Source of the DNA: Brochothrix campestris FSL F6-1037
GTDB lineage: Bacteria > Bacillota > Bacilli > Lactobacillales > Listeriaceae
NCBI RefSeq assembly: GCF_000525915.1
Contig: NZ_AODH01000030.1
Location: forward strand, 1-48,537
DNA: 48,537 nt
Direction: 5' to 3'
Part shown: positions 17,396-27,043 of the stretch, in pieces
How the letters are laid out: every line of letters begins with the position of its first letter
Numbering within the stretch: position 1 is the first letter of the stretch
Translations under genes and position numbers: made by a program
The notes under the pieces: model-generated
What the model was told of the DNA's origin: nothing
What the model saw: only the letters and a program-made list of their open reading frames with translations
The model's database searches: none

Positions 17396-18135
17396 TGAGT
17401 ATTTTAACCGAAATTATTGCCAAAAATAGCGACCGCGTCAAAGGCTATCAATCGGAACAATTGCACTTGAGCATGGCTAACAAAGCCCCTTTTTTGACAC
17501 CAACTGCCCCGGACTTTCGTCTGATTGCTGAAATCAAACGGGCATCACCCTCAAAGGGAATAATTGATGCCACGGTCGATGTTGTGGCACAGGCAAAGCG
17601 TTATGAGGCCTTAGGCGCAAGCGCGATTTCCGTGCTATGTGAACCGTATTATTTCAAGGGTGATTTTAGCGATTTAGAGGCGATTCGCGCGGCAGTGCAA
17701 CTGCCTATTCTATGTAAAGACTTTATCACAACGACAGCGCATCTCTTAAAAGCCAAAAGTGCTGGGGCAAACATAGTGCTCTTAATTGTGGCGGCACTAA
17801 CTCCAACTGAACTTGCGACGCTTTATCGCTTTGCAAGAGCGTTGGAATTGGATGTGTTAATTGAGGTTCATGATGAGGGCGAACTCGCAGTGGCTCTCAA
17901 GCTCAATCCGCGTTTAATTGGCATAAATAATCGTAACCTCGAAACCTTTGCCGTTGATTTAGCGACTACTGCCCGTTTACGTGCCTTAATTCCGCCGACG
18001 ATTACTGTTATTTCAGAAAGTGGCATGTTAAATGTGCCAGATATCGCCACCATTAAAGCGACTGGGGTTGATGGCGTCTTAATCGGTGAAGGGATGATGC
18101 GTGATGCCGATGCACTGCAGGTGATGTTTCGATGA
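17392..18135 (+). CDS. trpC: Indole-3-glycerol phosphate synthase
   Basis: 247-residue TIM barrel that closes the indole ring from CdRP. Motifs: LIAEIKRASPSKG, CEPYYFKGDFSDLEAI (many homologues have T-D/E-FF here), LPILCKDFI with the catalytic Lys, VLIEVHDEGEL, GINNRNLETF and VISESGM. The ATG overlaps the trpGD stop (ATGA), and GGAGG lies just upstream. Confidence 0.95.
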   Translation: MMSILTEIIAKNSDRVKGYQSEQLHLSMANKAPFLTPTAPDFRLIAEIKRASPSKGIIDATVDVVAQAKRYEALGASAISVLCEPYYFKGDFSDLEAIRAAVQLPILCKDFITTTAHLLKAKSAGANIVLLIVAALTPTELATLYRFARALELDVLIEVHDEGELAVALKLNPRLIGINNRNLETFAVDLATTARLRALIPPTITVISESGMLNVPDIATIKATGVDGVLIGEGMMRDADALQVMFR

Positions 18136-18710
18136 CGGCTGTTAAAATTTGTGGCTTGATGACCGTAGCAGCAGTGACAGCGGCAGCGAAGGCTGGTGCC
18201 GATTACATTGGTTTTGTGTTAACCCCGAGCAAACGCCAAGTGAGTCTTGCACAGGCGGCAAACCTGCGCAAAATGGCTGGCAACGCGAAGGTTGTGGGGG
18301 TGTTTCTTGAACCAACAGCGGTCTTTATTCAAGAGGCAATAGCGGTCATCGGTTTAGACTTTGTGCAAATTCATGGCGCACTTCCGTCTGACTTATTACT
18401 GGAGCGACCACTCATTAAAGCACGTTCCCTAATGGAACCGCCTGTCTCCAACGCTGTGTACGCAGAACTCATCGATGCTCCGACACCGGGTAGTGGCAAG
18501 GTCGTTGATTGGTCAGCGATTACAGCTGGAGCTCACCCGCTATGGCTTGCAGGTGGCTTAACCGCTGCCAATGTAAGCGAGGCGATTCGGATTGTAAAAC
18601 CAGCTGTCGTTGATGTTAGCAGTGGTGTTGAAACAAACGGCAGCAAAGACAGCAATAAAATCATTCAATTCATCACAACTGTGCAGCAACTAACGAAGGA
18701 GGAACAATAA
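18132..18710 (+). CDS. trpF: Phosphoribosylanthranilate isomerase
   Basis: 192 residues. Start VKICGLM with the catalytic Cys, [43 protein letters not shown] and [15 protein letters not shown] are all typical PRAI motifs. The ATG overlaps the trpC stop (ATGA); its stop overlaps the trpB start (TAATG). Confidence 0.95.
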   Translation: MTAVKICGLMTVAAVTAAAKAGADYIGFVLTPSKRQVSLAQAANLRKMAGNAKVVGVFLEPTAVFIQEAIAVIGLDFVQIHGALPSDLLLERPLIKARSLMEPPVSNAVYAELIDAPTPGSGKVVDWSAITAGAHPLWLAGGLTAANVSEAIRIVKPAVVDVSSGVETNGSKDSNKIIQFITTVQQLTKEEQ

Positions 18711-19924
18711 TGACTTACACTTATCCAGATGAAGATGGCCATTTTGGTCGCTACGGCGGTCGCTATGTGCCCGAAGTATTAATGCAATCAGTGCTCGAGC
18801 TCAATGAGGCTTATAACCGCTATAAAGAGGATCCAGACTTCAAGGCAGAATTGGCCTATTATTTAAAAGACTATGTCGGTCGACAAACACCACTTTACTT
18901 GGCAGAACGCTTAACAAAGTATGTTGGTGGTGCGAAAATTTATCTGAAACGTGAGGATCTAAATCATACTGGCGCACATAAAATTAATAATGCCCTCGGT
19001 CAAGCCTTGCTCGCGAAGCGGATGGGCAAACGTAAAATTGTCGCTGAAACAGGGGCAGGTCAACACGGCGTTGCAACAGCGACCGTCTGTGCCTTGTTTG
19101 ATATGGAGTGTACTATTTTCATGGGGGAGGAAGATGTCGCTCGTCAAGCATTGAATGTCTTTCGAATGGAACTATTAGGGGCAAAAGTGGTATCTGTCTC
19201 AAGCGGTGAAGGTTTACTCAAAGATGCGGTCAATGATGCACTCCGCTATTGGGTTGCTCATGTTGATGACACCCATTATTTAATGGGTTCCGTCTTAGGG
19301 CCACATCCCTTTCCACAAATGGTTCGTGATTTTCAAAGTGTGATTGGGACTGAAATCAAGCAACAACTCCACGAAAAAGAAGGACGTTTACCCGATGCCT
19401 TAGTGGCCTGTGTCGGTGGCGGATCGAATGCAATTGGGACGTTTTATCCCTTCATTGAAGATACCACCGTTAAATTATATGGTGCCGAAGCGGGTGGGTC
19501 GGGTATTGAAACAGGCAAACATGCAGCGACCTTAACGAAAGGCAGTGTGGGCGCACTGCATGGCTCACTCATGTACTTATTGCAAGATCAGGCCGGTCAA
19601 GTGAGCGAAGTTTTCTCGATTTCGGCCGGGTTGGATTATCCTGGTGTAGGGCCTGAGCATAGTTTGTTGCATGATTTGAAGCGGGCCGAGTACCATGCGG
19701 TCACCGATGACGAGGCGGTTGCTGCCTTTAGTGTGATGTGTCGCCAAGAAGGGATTATTCCAGCACTTGAAAGCGCCCATGCAATTGCGCTCGCGCTAAA
19801 AATCGCCGCCGATATGTCACCGGAAGAAATCATGGTAATCACCGTATCTGGTCGTGGTGATAAAGATGTCGCCCAGCTAAAAGAACGGTTTGAAAAAGGA
19901 GGAACCACTGATGAATGCAATTGA
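18710..19924 (+). CDS. trpB: Tryptophan synthase beta chain
   Basis: 404 residues. PLP-binding Lys in [13 protein letters not shown], substrate-loop [14 protein letters not shown], phosphate-binding VGGGSNAIG, and [14 protein letters not shown]. Condenses indole with serine. GGAGG before the ATG inside the trpF end; overlaps trpA. Confidence 0.97.
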   Translation: MTYTYPDEDGHFGRYGGRYVPEVLMQSVLELNEAYNRYKEDPDFKAELAYYLKDYVGRQTPLYLAERLTKYVGGAKIYLKREDLNHTGAHKINNALGQALLAKRMGKRKIVAETGAGQHGVATATVCALFDMECTIFMGEEDVARQALNVFRMELLGAKVVSVSSGEGLLKDAVNDALRYWVAHVDDTHYLMGSVLGPHPFPQMVRDFQSVIGTEIKQQLHEKEGRLPDALVACVGGGSNAIGTFYPFIEDTTVKLYGAEAGGSGIETGKHAATLTKGSVGALHGSLMYLLQDQAGQVSEVFSISAGLDYPGVGPEHSLLHDLKRAEYHAVTDDEAVAAFSVMCRQEGIIPALESAHAIALALKIAADMSPEEIMVITVSGRGDKDVAQLKERFEKGGTTDECN

Positions 19925-20654
19925 GACGACATTAGCAACGACAAACAAAGCCTTTATCGCTTACATGATGGGCAACCAAACATTAGTCAAAGACTATCAA
20001 ACACTGGTTGCTCAAGGGGCGACAATTGTTGAAATCGGTGTTCCTTTTACTGACCCCGTAGCAGATGGACCTGTCATTCAAGCCGCAGGTTTGAAGGCAT
20101 TACGCGCAGGTGTTACTTTGCAAGGCTTACTAACGACGATTGGAACGATAACGGCTAAACCGGCACCAATCGTCTTAATGACTTACTTAAATCCGCTCTT
20201 TGCGATTGGTTATGAATCGTTTGCCCAGCAATGTCAACGAAATGGCGTGTCGGGCGTGATTGTACCCGATATGCCGTTTGAAGAGAGTCATCAGTTACGG
20301 CAATTGCTCGAAGCGCATGATGTCTTATTGATTACGTTAGTAACAGCAACATCAACTGGCGAACGCTTAACGCAAATGTTAAAAAAAGCGCGTGGTTTTA
20401 TTTATGCGGTGACAGTTAAAGGTGTCACCGGTGAAAGACGGGCCTTTAATCCGGCCATTTATGACTTTTTGGCGGAGTTGAGAACAAAGACAACGGTACC
20501 TGTAATGGCAGGATTTGGCATTGCCTCAACAGAACAAGTCAAGGCGCTATTGCCTCATTGTGATGGTGTCATTGTCGGAAGTCGGATTGTCGACCTCCTC
20601 GAAGCGGGAGAATCGGCCCCAATTGGTAGCTTAATTCAAGCAACGAAGCAATAA
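19911..20654 (+). CDS. trpA: Tryptophan synthase alpha chain
   Basis: 247 residues. [26 protein letters not shown] with catalytic Glu and Asp, [28 protein letters not shown], and [10 protein letters not shown] in place of the more common YVSRxGVTG. The ATG at 19911 has AAAGGAGG at 19896-19903; a longer in-frame start lies before that ribosome binding site and is rejected. It overlaps trpB by 14 bases, consistent with coupled synthesis of the alpha2beta2 complex. Confidence 0.95.
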   Translation: MNAIETTLATTNKAFIAYMMGNQTLVKDYQTLVAQGATIVEIGVPFTDPVADGPVIQAAGLKALRAGVTLQGLLTTIGTITAKPAPIVLMTYLNPLFAIGYESFAQQCQRNGVSGVIVPDMPFEESHQLRQLLEAHDVLLITLVTATSTGERLTQMLKKARGFIYAVTVKGVTGERRAFNPAIYDFLAELRTKTTVPVMAGFGIASTEQVKALLPHCDGVIVGSRIVDLLEAGESAPIGSLIQATKQ

Positions 20655-20689
20655 ACAGTTAAATAAGGCTGATTTTGAAGAATCGTTGT

Positions 20690-20718
20690 TTTACTTATCG
20701 CAGGACTTAAGATATAAT
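20690..20718 (+). promoter_or_regulatory. obg promoter
   Basis: TTTACT (20690-20695), 17-base spacer, TATAAT (20713-20718), about 37 bases before obg. Confidence 0.6.
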
Positions 20719-20754
20719 GATAAGTAATGAAGTAAAGAATTGAGGAAACCGAAT

Positions 20755-22041
20755 ATGATGTTTGTAGATGGAGTTAAGATATATGTAAAAGGTGGCGATG
20801 GTGGCGATGGTATGGTTGCTTTCCGTCGTGAAAAGTTTGTAGCGAATGGTGGACCTGCCGGTGGCGATGGTGGTAAAGGTGGATCAGTCGTTTTCGAAGT
20901 TGAAGAAGGCTTAAGAACCCTTGTTGATTTTCGTTACAAGCGTCACTTTAAAGGAAACCCAGGTGAAAACGGGATGAGTAAAGGGATGCACGGACATGGT
21001 GCCCCTGATTATGTTGTACCAGTTCCACCAGGTACAATCGTTAAAGATGCCGATACTGGCGAATTAATTGCCGATTTAGTGACACACGGTCAACGTGCTG
21101 TTGTTGCTAAAGGGGGTCGTCATGGCCGTGGTAATCGTCGTTTTGCGACACCTGCCAACCCAGCACCAGAAATTAGTGAAAACGGTGAACCAGGCGAAGA
21201 ACGTAACTTAGAACTTGAATTAAAAGTGCTTGCCGATGTTGGTTTAGTAGGTTTTCCAAGTGTTGGGAAATCAACATTATTATCGGTTGTTACATCAGCG
21301 CGCCCTAAGATTGCCGATTATCACTTTACAACGCTGACACCAAACCTCGGAATGGTTGATACACCCGATCATCGTAGTTTCGCAATGGCCGACTTACCTG
21401 GTTTAATTGAAGGTGCTTCATTGGGTGTTGGTTTAGGCCACCAGTTCTTGAAACACATCGAACGTACGCGTGTTATTGTGCATGTTATCGATATGGCAGG
21501 AACTGAAGGTCGCGATCCGTTCGATGACTTCAACAAAATCAACGATGAATTATCACAATACAACTTCCGCTTGTTAGAGCGTCCCCAAATTATTGTAGCC
21601 AATAAAATGGATATGCCTGGTGCAGAAGAAAACTTAGAAACATTCAAAAAACAAATTGATAGTTTGTATCCTGTCTTCCCGATTTCGGCTTTAACTAAAA
21701 CAGGTTTAAACAATCTGTTATTAGAAATTGCTAACAAATTAGAAACAACAGAGTACTTCCCAATGAACAATGAACCGACTGAAGAACAAGTCGTGATGTA
21801 CAAACATAAGGCTGATTCACCAGACTTTGAAATCACGCGTGGATCAGATGCTGTTTGGGTCTTAAGTGGCTCTGAAATTGAGCGTCTGTTCGCAATGACA
21901 AACTTCGATCGTGAAGTGTCAGTGACACGTTTCACACGTCAATTACGTTCGCTTGGTGTCGATCAAGCGTTGCGTGACCGTGGCGCTAAAGATGGCGATT
22001 TAGTTCGTATTATTGAATTTGAATTCGAGTTCATGGATTAA
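20755..22041 (+). CDS. obg: GTPase Obg (CgtA)
   Basis: 428 residues, an essential ribosome-associated GTPase. Glycine-rich Obg domain ([30 protein letters not shown]) to about residue 158; G domain with G1 [10 protein letters not shown]3 [11 protein letters not shown]4 NKMD; C-terminal OCT domain with [13 protein letters not shown] and [15 protein letters not shown]. The start ATG 20755 ([12 protein letters not shown]) follows TGAGGA; an in-frame start at 20740 lies before the ribosome binding site. Confidence 0.97.
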   Translation: MMFVDGVKIYVKGGDGGDGMVAFRREKFVANGGPAGGDGGKGGSVVFEVEEGLRTLVDFRYKRHFKGNPGENGMSKGMHGHGAPDYVVPVPPGTIVKDADTGELIADLVTHGQRAVVAKGGRHGRGNRRFATPANPAPEISENGEPGEERNLELELKVLADVGLVGFPSVGKSTLLSVVTSARPKIADYHFTTLTPNLGMVDTPDHRSFAMADLPGLIEGASLGVGLGHQFLKHIERTRVIVHVIDMAGTEGRDPFDDFNKINDELSQYNFRLLERPQIIVANKMDMPGAEENLETFKKQIDSLYPVFPISALTKTGLNNLLLEIANKLETTEYFPMNNEPTEEQVVMYKHKADSPDFEITRGSDAVWVLSGSEIERLFAMTNFDREVSVTRFTRQLRSLGVDQALRDRGAKDGDLVRIIEFEFEFMD

Positions 22042-22055
22042 GCAAGGAAATAATC

Positions 22056-22085
22056 AAAGCAAAGTCATTTTTGACTTTGCTTTTT
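22056..22085 (+). terminator. terminator between obg and pheA
   Basis: AAAGCAAAGTCA pairs with TGACTTTGCTTT, followed by T. pheA follows within 25 bases with no visible promoter, so read-through is likely. Confidence 0.8.
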
Positions 22086-22105
22086 ATTTAAGGAGAGTGA
22101 ATTGA

Positions 22106-22963
22106 GTGAATATTGGCTATTTAGGACCGATTGGAACTTTTTCGTTTCAGGCAGTCCATCGTGCATTTCCCACAGAGCAGCATACCGCATTTGCAACTAT
22201 TTCAGAATGCCTTGATGCAGTTGTTGCAAAACAAGTTGATGCCTGTCTCGTCCCATTTGAAAATGCGATTGAAGGAACCGTAAACGTTACATTGGATTAT
22301 TTATATCAAAATGATGTGCCGCTAATTCGAGGTGAGTATATTTTGCCGATTTCACAAAACATCATGATTAATCAAGATGGTAAACATGATTGGCATCAGG
22401 CAACGAAGGTGTTGTCGCATCCGCAAGGGTTGGCGCAGTGTCATGATTATTTAACGAATCATTTTCCGTATATTGAACGGGTGGCCGTTTCGAGTACAGC
22501 TTTTGCGGCTGAGTATGTCGCACAGCATCCAGATGAAAATATATTAGCAATTGCACCGTTGTTTGCAGCGGAGCATTATCAACTGAACGTTGTATGCCCG
22601 AACGCCCAAGGCAATAGCCAAAATGAGACGCGTTTTATCGCGATGAGTGACACCGTTATTCCGAATGAAGCTGACGCAATTGAAACGAAAACAACGATTT
22701 TGTTGAAGTTGCCAGATAATGACTCGGGAACGTTACATAGTATGCTTTCAACCTTTGCTTGGCGCAATATCAATATGAGCAAAATTGAATCACGTCCAAC
22801 TAAAACACGCCTCGGTCAATACTTTTTTCACATTGATTTGGATGTCGGAGCAGACAACCGCCTATTGGCCAATGCCTTAAGTGAAATTGGTTTGCTTGGT
22901 GGCAAGGTTAAAGTACTCGGTTCTTATGATGTTTATAAGATTAAAAGTGATTTTAACTGTTAG
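22106..22963 (+). CDS. pheA: Prephenate dehydratase
   Basis: 285 residues; converts prephenate to phenylpyruvate for phenylalanine. Two-lobed catalytic domain (GYLGPIGTFSFQAV, LVPFENAIEGTVNVTLDYL, SHPQGLAQC, STAFAAEYV, NETRFIAM) followed by an ACT regulatory domain (GTLHSMLSTFAWRNINMSKIESRP). GTG start with AAGGAGAG. The last 25 bases are part of a direct repeat found again 118 bases downstream. Confidence 0.95.
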   Translation: MNIGYLGPIGTFSFQAVHRAFPTEQHTAFATISECLDAVVAKQVDACLVPFENAIEGTVNVTLDYLYQNDVPLIRGEYILPISQNIMINQDGKHDWHQATKVLSHPQGLAQCHDYLTNHFPYIERVAVSSTAFAAEYVAQHPDENILAIAPLFAAEHYQLNVVCPNAQGNSQNETRFIAMSDTVIPNEADAIETKTTILLKLPDNDSGTLHSMLSTFAWRNINMSKIESRPTKTRLGQYFFHIDLDVGADNRLLANALSEIGLLGGKVKVLGSYDVYKIKSDFNC

Positions 22964-23128
22964 AAGCGCTCGACTTGGAAGAAAAATGAGCGCGACTATA
23001 TTCCATCGCAAGCGTTTATCTGAAAGTTGAAGCCTTCTGGTTAAAAGAACTGGATAGATTAAAAGTGATTTTAACCGTTAGAAGCGCCCGACTTGGAAGA
23101 AAAATGAGAGCGACCGTATTCCGTCGCA
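22938..23128 (+). repeat. 73-base direct repeat duplicating the pheA 3' end
   Basis: Two copies, 22938-23010 and 23056-23128, offset by 118 bases and about 90% identical. Each starts AGATTAAAAGTGATTTTAAC, continues with GTTAGAAGCGC, CGACTTGGAAGAAAAATGAG and ends near TCGCA. Copy 1 contains the last eight pheA codons and the stop. Within copy 1 GCGCTC and GAGCGC could pair; in copy 2 that pairing is degraded. The 45 bases between carry no feature I recognise. Confidence 0.85.
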
Positions 23129-23134
23129 GGTCGA

Positions 23135-23170
23135 CAGGTAAAAGCAGTTTTCTGTTTTCACCTGTTTTTT
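23135..23170 (+). terminator. terminator after pheA
   Basis: CAGGTAAAAGCAG pairs with CTGTTTTCACCTG (G-T and one A-C mismatch), then six T. It directly follows the second repeat copy. Confidence 0.8.
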
Positions 23171-23257
23171 GTTGCAAAAAACCTTTAAACTTTAAATAAC
23201 GGCTAATTATCGCTATAATAACAAGACATAGGATAAATTGAAGGTGGAGGTTCGAAC

Positions 23258-23941
23258 ATGAGTAATATACTATTAATCGAAGATGAAAAAAACTTAGCAC
23301 GTTTTGTTGAACTTGAATTACAACATGAAAATTATAAAGTGACAATTGCTAACGATGGACGAGAAGGCTTAGAGTTGGCGCTAACCAGCGAGTGGGATGC
23401 CATCTTACTTGATTTAATGTTACCGAGTTTAAATGGCATTGAAATTTGCCGTCGCATTCGCCAAAATGGTAAACAGACACCGATTATTATGCTAACCGCA
23501 CGTGATAGTGTGATGGACCGCGTGTCAGGTCTTGACCACGGGGCCGATGATTACATCGTGAAGCCGTTTGCGATTGAAGAACTATTAGCGCGCCTTCGCT
23601 CGTTGTTGCGTCGAGTTGAACATACGGAAACGACTAAAAAACAAACGACCTTTACTTACCGTGATTTAACGGTTGAAAAAGAGAGTCGGATTGTGTTAGT
23701 GGGTGACGAAGTCATCGATTTAACGAAACGTGAATACGATTTGTTGTTAACATTAATGGGTAATATTAACATCGTCTTAACACGAGAAGTCTTACTTAAT
23801 AAGGTTTGGGGCTATGAAACAGAAGTTGAAACGAATGTTGTTGATGTTTACATCCGCTATCTGCGTAATAAAATCGATCGTCCGGGTGAAGAAAGTTATA
23901 TCCAAACCGTGCGCGGAACAGGTTATGTGATGCGTACATGA
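23258..23941 (+). CDS. lisR: OmpR-family response regulator, LisR/ArlR/CovR type
   Basis: 227 residues. Receiver domain with phosphorylation site D52 (LLDLMLPSLNG), acidic pair at residues 8-10, and K of VKPF; winged-helix domain with LTKREYDLLLTLM and VDVYIRYLRNKID. Start ILLIEDEKNLARFVELEL closely matches LisR of Listeria and ArlR of Staphylococcus, regulators of envelope stress and virulence traits. The stop overlaps the kinase start (ATGA). Confidence 0.9.
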   Translation: MSNILLIEDEKNLARFVELELQHENYKVTIANDGREGLELALTSEWDAILLDLMLPSLNGIEICRRIRQNGKQTPIIMLTARDSVMDRVSGLDHGADDYIVKPFAIEELLARLRSLLRRVEHTETTKKQTTFTYRDLTVEKESRIVLVGDEVIDLTKREYDLLLTLMGNINIVLTREVLLNKVWGYETEVETNVVDVYIRYLRNKIDRPGEESYIQTVRGTGYVMRT

Positions 23942-25471
23942 GAGTTCATAAAATGCTCAATGTTAAAAACAGGTCTTTAAAATATAAGTGGATGCTCGGT
24001 ACAAGCGTCGCGATTTTTTTTAACGTTCTCTGTTTTTGCGGTCGCCATCTATCAAGGCGTTGCGACGATGTTATTAAATGAAGAAAAAACAAAGGTGCAA
24101 ACAGCCTTGAATAATGTTGCTTTTTCACTGGTCGGAAAAAAGTGGCTCGATGTGAGTGCAACAGAGTTTCCGATTGATAATGAGAGCCTCAATGAAAATA
24201 TTTATAATCGAGGCCTCATTGTCCGTATATTGAAGGCGGATGGCAGTACATGGTATCCGGCGCAATACGGTGGTGAAGAAAAATACGATATTCCACTCGA
24301 AAAAGTTGAGGCTTTAACGGTCAGTGAAAAAACGATTAAAGGCAGTCGCATGATTGTAGGTTATAAACCGATATTGCAAAATAATGCCGATATTATTGGC
24401 TATGTGCAGGTGATTAATCCGTTAACGAGCGTCAATTCATTGATGAAATACTTGTTTTGGACCTTGCTTATCTTAGATTTTATCGCCTTAATCTTTAGTG
24501 CCTTACTAGGTTATGTAATGGCGTTGCATTTACTACAGCCAATTAAAGATTTAGCACGCTCGATGATTAACAGTCGTGAAAGTGGTTTTAAGGCGCGGGT
24601 GAAAAACATTGATGCCGAGGATGAAATTAGTGAACTATTGATGATTTATAATGATATGATGCATCGGATGGAAGTTACCTATGAACAACAAAAACACTTT
24701 GTCGAAGATGCCTCGCATGAGCTGCGAACACCTGTTCAAATCATTGAAGGGCACCTGAACCTTCTCAATCGCTGGGGCAAGGATGATCCGTCCGTGTTAG
24801 AAGAATCACTCAATGCCTCGCTGTTTGAGGTGAAACGGATGAAAAAGTTAGTGCAGGAAATGCTTGATTTATCACGTGCTGAACAAGTATCAAATACAGC
24901 TGAGTTACAAATTACTAATTTAAATGAGGCTGTGGAACAAGTAAAGCGCAATTTTGAAATTTTGCATGAGGGCTTTGAAATCACGTATGAACATAATCCA
25001 CATTTGGTATTACGCTCGCTCATTTTACGGAATCATCTGGAACAAATCTTAATTATCCTGTTTGACAATGCCGTAAAATATTCGAGCGAACGCAAGGAGA
25101 TTAAAATCACCTTGACAGAGGTCGCTAATAAAGCAGTCATTAATGTGATTGATTATGGAGTCGGCATCGACCCAACCGAAGTTGATAAAGTGTTTAATCG
25201 TTTTTATCGTGTCGATAAAGCACGAACGCGTGAAGTGGGTGGTAACGGACTTGGATTAGCGATTGCAAAACAATTGGTCGTTAGCTATCGTGGAGAGATA
25301 ACTGCAACGAGTGAAGTGGGCATCGGAACGACTGTTACCATTAGTTTACCGTTAATGGAAGAAGAAGTTATTCAAACCGCTCGAAAAAAAAACAGCAAAA
25401 AAAACAAAACCTTAAAAAGAGTTAACAAAAAGCTAACGTCCAATCACGCAAACGTGCGGAAAGGTCGTTAG
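23938..25471 (+). CDS. lisK: Sensor histidine kinase, LisK/ArlS type (frameshifted in first membrane helix)
   Basis: Partner of the preceding regulator. The ATG at 23938 overlaps its stop. The frame breaks in a run of eight T (24014-24021); with seven T it reads through VAIFLTFSVFAVAIYQGV, the first membrane helix, into the long frame, for about 510 residues. Then an extracellular sensor part, a second helix (LFWTLLILDFIALIFSALLG), HAMP (MALHLLQPIKDLARSM), the H-box FVEDASHELRTPVQ and N, G1 and G2 boxes (LIILFDNAVKYS, DYGVGI, GGNGLGLAI). The C-terminus is strongly basic. As given the membrane anchor is lost. Confidence 0.87.
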
Positions 25472-25479
25472 CTTTTTTA
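25427..25479 (+). terminator. bidirectional terminator between lisK and acylphosphatase
   Basis: AAAAAGCTAACG and CGTTAGCTTTTTT pair around a long loop that holds a smaller ACGCAAACGTGCG hairpin. The converging gene ends on the other side, so it can serve both. Confidence 0.75.
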
Positions 25480-25480
25480 A

Positions 25481-25771
25481 TTAGATGATGGTGAAATCGG
25501 TTGTAGAAACTGAGCCGTTTTCCCAACTGATTACTAAATGAGTGACGTTTGCTGCTCGCGTCGGTCCTTTTTCTAAGCGCGCAATAAAGGTGAGTAAAGC
25601 ATCTTCAGAACCTTGGGCCAGTATTAAGACACTTTCATCGGGTAAGTTTTCAACCGTTCCTGTAATATCTAGCTTTTTCGCTAAAAATAAGGTACCATAA
25701 CGAAAGCCAACCCCCTGGACGGTACCGAATGCTTGAATACGACAACTGTGTCGCGATGCGATGGTAATCAC
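25481..25771 (-). CDS. acyP: Acylphosphatase
   Basis: About 93-96 residues. The anion-binding loop GTVQGVGFRYGT with its catalytic Arg, and GTVENLPDESVLILAQG with the catalytic Asn, are diagnostic. Hydrolyses carboxyl-phosphate bonds such as in acetyl phosphate. The start is unclear: AGGAG at 25772-25778 abuts a GTG at 25771, too close for normal initiation, while the properly spaced codon is ATC at 25762 (I-A-S-R-H). No ATG is available in frame upstream of the catalytic loop. Confidence 0.85.
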   Translation of the reverse strand: MITIASRHSCRIQAFGTVQGVGFRYGTLFLAKKLDITGTVENLPDESVLILAQGSEDALLTFIARLEKGPTRAANVTHLVISWENGSVSTTDFTII

Positions 25772-25884
25772 TCCTTTTTTTATTAGTTTAACACGTTTTA
25801 ATTGAAATATGGGAGAAGGAACCTTACTATAGAAGTAGTAGCCTTGCTCAAATAATTAACTTTGTACGAAAGGGTGTGACACCG

Positions 25885-26172
25885 ATGCATTGGACTGTTA
25901 TCGAAACAGAAAGTTTTAATGAGCCGTGGTGGTTCTTTGAAGATTGGCGAGAAGACATCATCTCAGAACGACAGTTAGCGACTGAATCGCTCGCACTTAC
26001 GGCCTATCAGTCAGCGTTTGAGAGGTTAGCCACAACATACCCGTATCATCAGGTGAAAGAACAGCAGGCGGCCTTCTGGTGCGAGGAAGAAAAGAGTTTT
26101 TGTGAAGAATGCGATGATGATTTGCAAGTGTTCCACGGTTTACTCCTACTTAAAGATGGAAAGTCATCTTGA
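25885..26172 (+). CDS. DUF1033 family protein
   Basis: 95 residues. NEPWWFFEDWREDIISE, YPYHQVKEQQAAFWCEEE and FCEECDDDLQVFHGLLLLKDG match the small DUF1033 family of Firmicutes; function unknown. The many Trp and acidic residues and a CEECDDD patch stand out. ATG 25885 with AAAGGGTG upstream is preferred to an in-frame GTG at 25876. Confidence 0.8.
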   Translation: MHWTVIETESFNEPWWFFEDWREDIISERQLATESLALTAYQSAFERLATTYPYHQVKEQQAAFWCEEEKSFCEECDDDLQVFHGLLLLKDGKSS

Positions 26173-26309
26173 TCGCTATCAGTTTAAAGGAAACCCTTTT
26201 AAAAGCAGACAAAACATATTATAATAGAGATGAATACACAATTTGTGTTATAGAGAGAGTAAGAAGTCGCTTCTTAATTATAAAATCAATTGAAAAGAGT
26301 GAGAGATAA

Positions 26310-26813
26310 TTGCAGCCTAAATTAGGAAATGCTATAGAAAAATTTTTCGAAGCAGCAGATGATGCAGAGGTCAAGTTAACGGGTCGTAAAGCCTCAAAAG
26401 AAGAATTGAAAATGTTAGCGAAAGAACTACCCGTTAAATTGCCGAAATGGTATCGTGAGCTGATCGGGGACTATCCGATTATCAACTTGGAATTGCGTTG
26501 GAATGTTGAAACCACCAATGAAAACTACAGTGGTGAAACAGCGATTGAATTTTTTGAACCACAGTATATTATTGAAGAAACAATGGAAGAATTTCCGGGC
26601 ATTGATTTAGTACACTTGAATTATATTTGTATTGGAAGTGAACCTGCAGGTACTGGCGATAACTATTATATTAAATTAGATGATGAAGACCCAACATTGT
26701 ATCAGTTCCCGTTGCCAATCGGTAGTGATGATGATGAGCCGCTCATTACACGTCGTATTCAAATTGCGGAGCATATTAGTGATGTATTCCTTGAAGCGAT
26801 TGAAACAATCTAA
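26310..26813 (+). CDS. SMI1/KNR4 (SUKH) family protein
   Basis: 167 residues, strongly acidic. ELKMLAKELPVKLPKWYRELIGDYP, then YICIGSEPAGTGDNYYIKLDDEDPTLYQFP are typical SUKH features. Many SUKH proteins are immunity proteins for secreted toxins, but no toxin gene lies nearby, so this one may be an orphan or have a housekeeping role. TTG start with GAGTGAGAG upstream; a TATTATAAT -10-like box lies about 90 bases before it. Confidence 0.75.
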   Translation: MQPKLGNAIEKFFEAADDAEVKLTGRKASKEELKMLAKELPVKLPKWYRELIGDYPIINLELRWNVETTNENYSGETAIEFFEPQYIIEETMEEFPGIDLVHLNYICIGSEPAGTGDNYYIKLDDEDPTLYQFPLPIGSDDDEPLITRRIQIAEHISDVFLEAIETI

Positions 26814-26821
26814 AAAAAGAA

Positions 26822-26872
26822 TCACAAATAAACGGTGGCATTTTAAACCACTTGTTATTTGTGAGTTTTTTT
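26822..26872 (+). terminator. terminator after the SUKH gene
   Basis: TCACAAATAA and TTATTTGTGA pair, with an inner GTGG/CCAC stem, followed by a run of seven T. Confidence 0.85.
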
Positions 26873-26879
26873 AACGGTC

Positions 26880-26929
26880 AATAGTCAGAAAATTTAATCA
26901 TTTCAAAAAAAACTAATTTTCTGTTTATT
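26880..26929 (+). promoter_or_regulatory. two CodY-box-like sites
   Basis: AATAGTCAGAAAATT at 26880-26894 matches the CodY consensus AATTTTCWGAAAATT at 13 of 15 positions; AATTTTCTGTTTATT at 26915-26929 matches 12 of 15. They lie just upstream of the nucleoside transporter promoter. CodY represses the guanosine importer NupNOPQ in Bacillus subtilis, so the position makes functional sense. Confidence 0.65.
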
Positions 26930-26943
26930 TATTAGCTTTAACA

Positions 26944-26952
26944 TGATATATT
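26944..26952 (+). promoter_or_regulatory. nupN promoter, extended -10
   Basis: TGA followed by TATATT (26947-26952), leaving an untranslated leader of about 85 bases before nupN. Confidence 0.55.
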
Positions 26953-27043
26953 CTATAGAGTAAACTAAACACGTAAGTTATATTGTGTAAGCAATTACAA
27001 CAATCGTGTTTTTACAAAAAAGGATTAAGGGGAGGAACAACTG

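Noticed and set aside
21369-21935. 188-codon minus-strand ORF inside obg
   Set aside because: Shadow of the obg coding sequence; no ribosome binding site or recognisable domain.
22938-23128. CRISPR array
   Set aside because: Only two imperfect 73-base copies with one 45-base gap, and no cas genes in the window.
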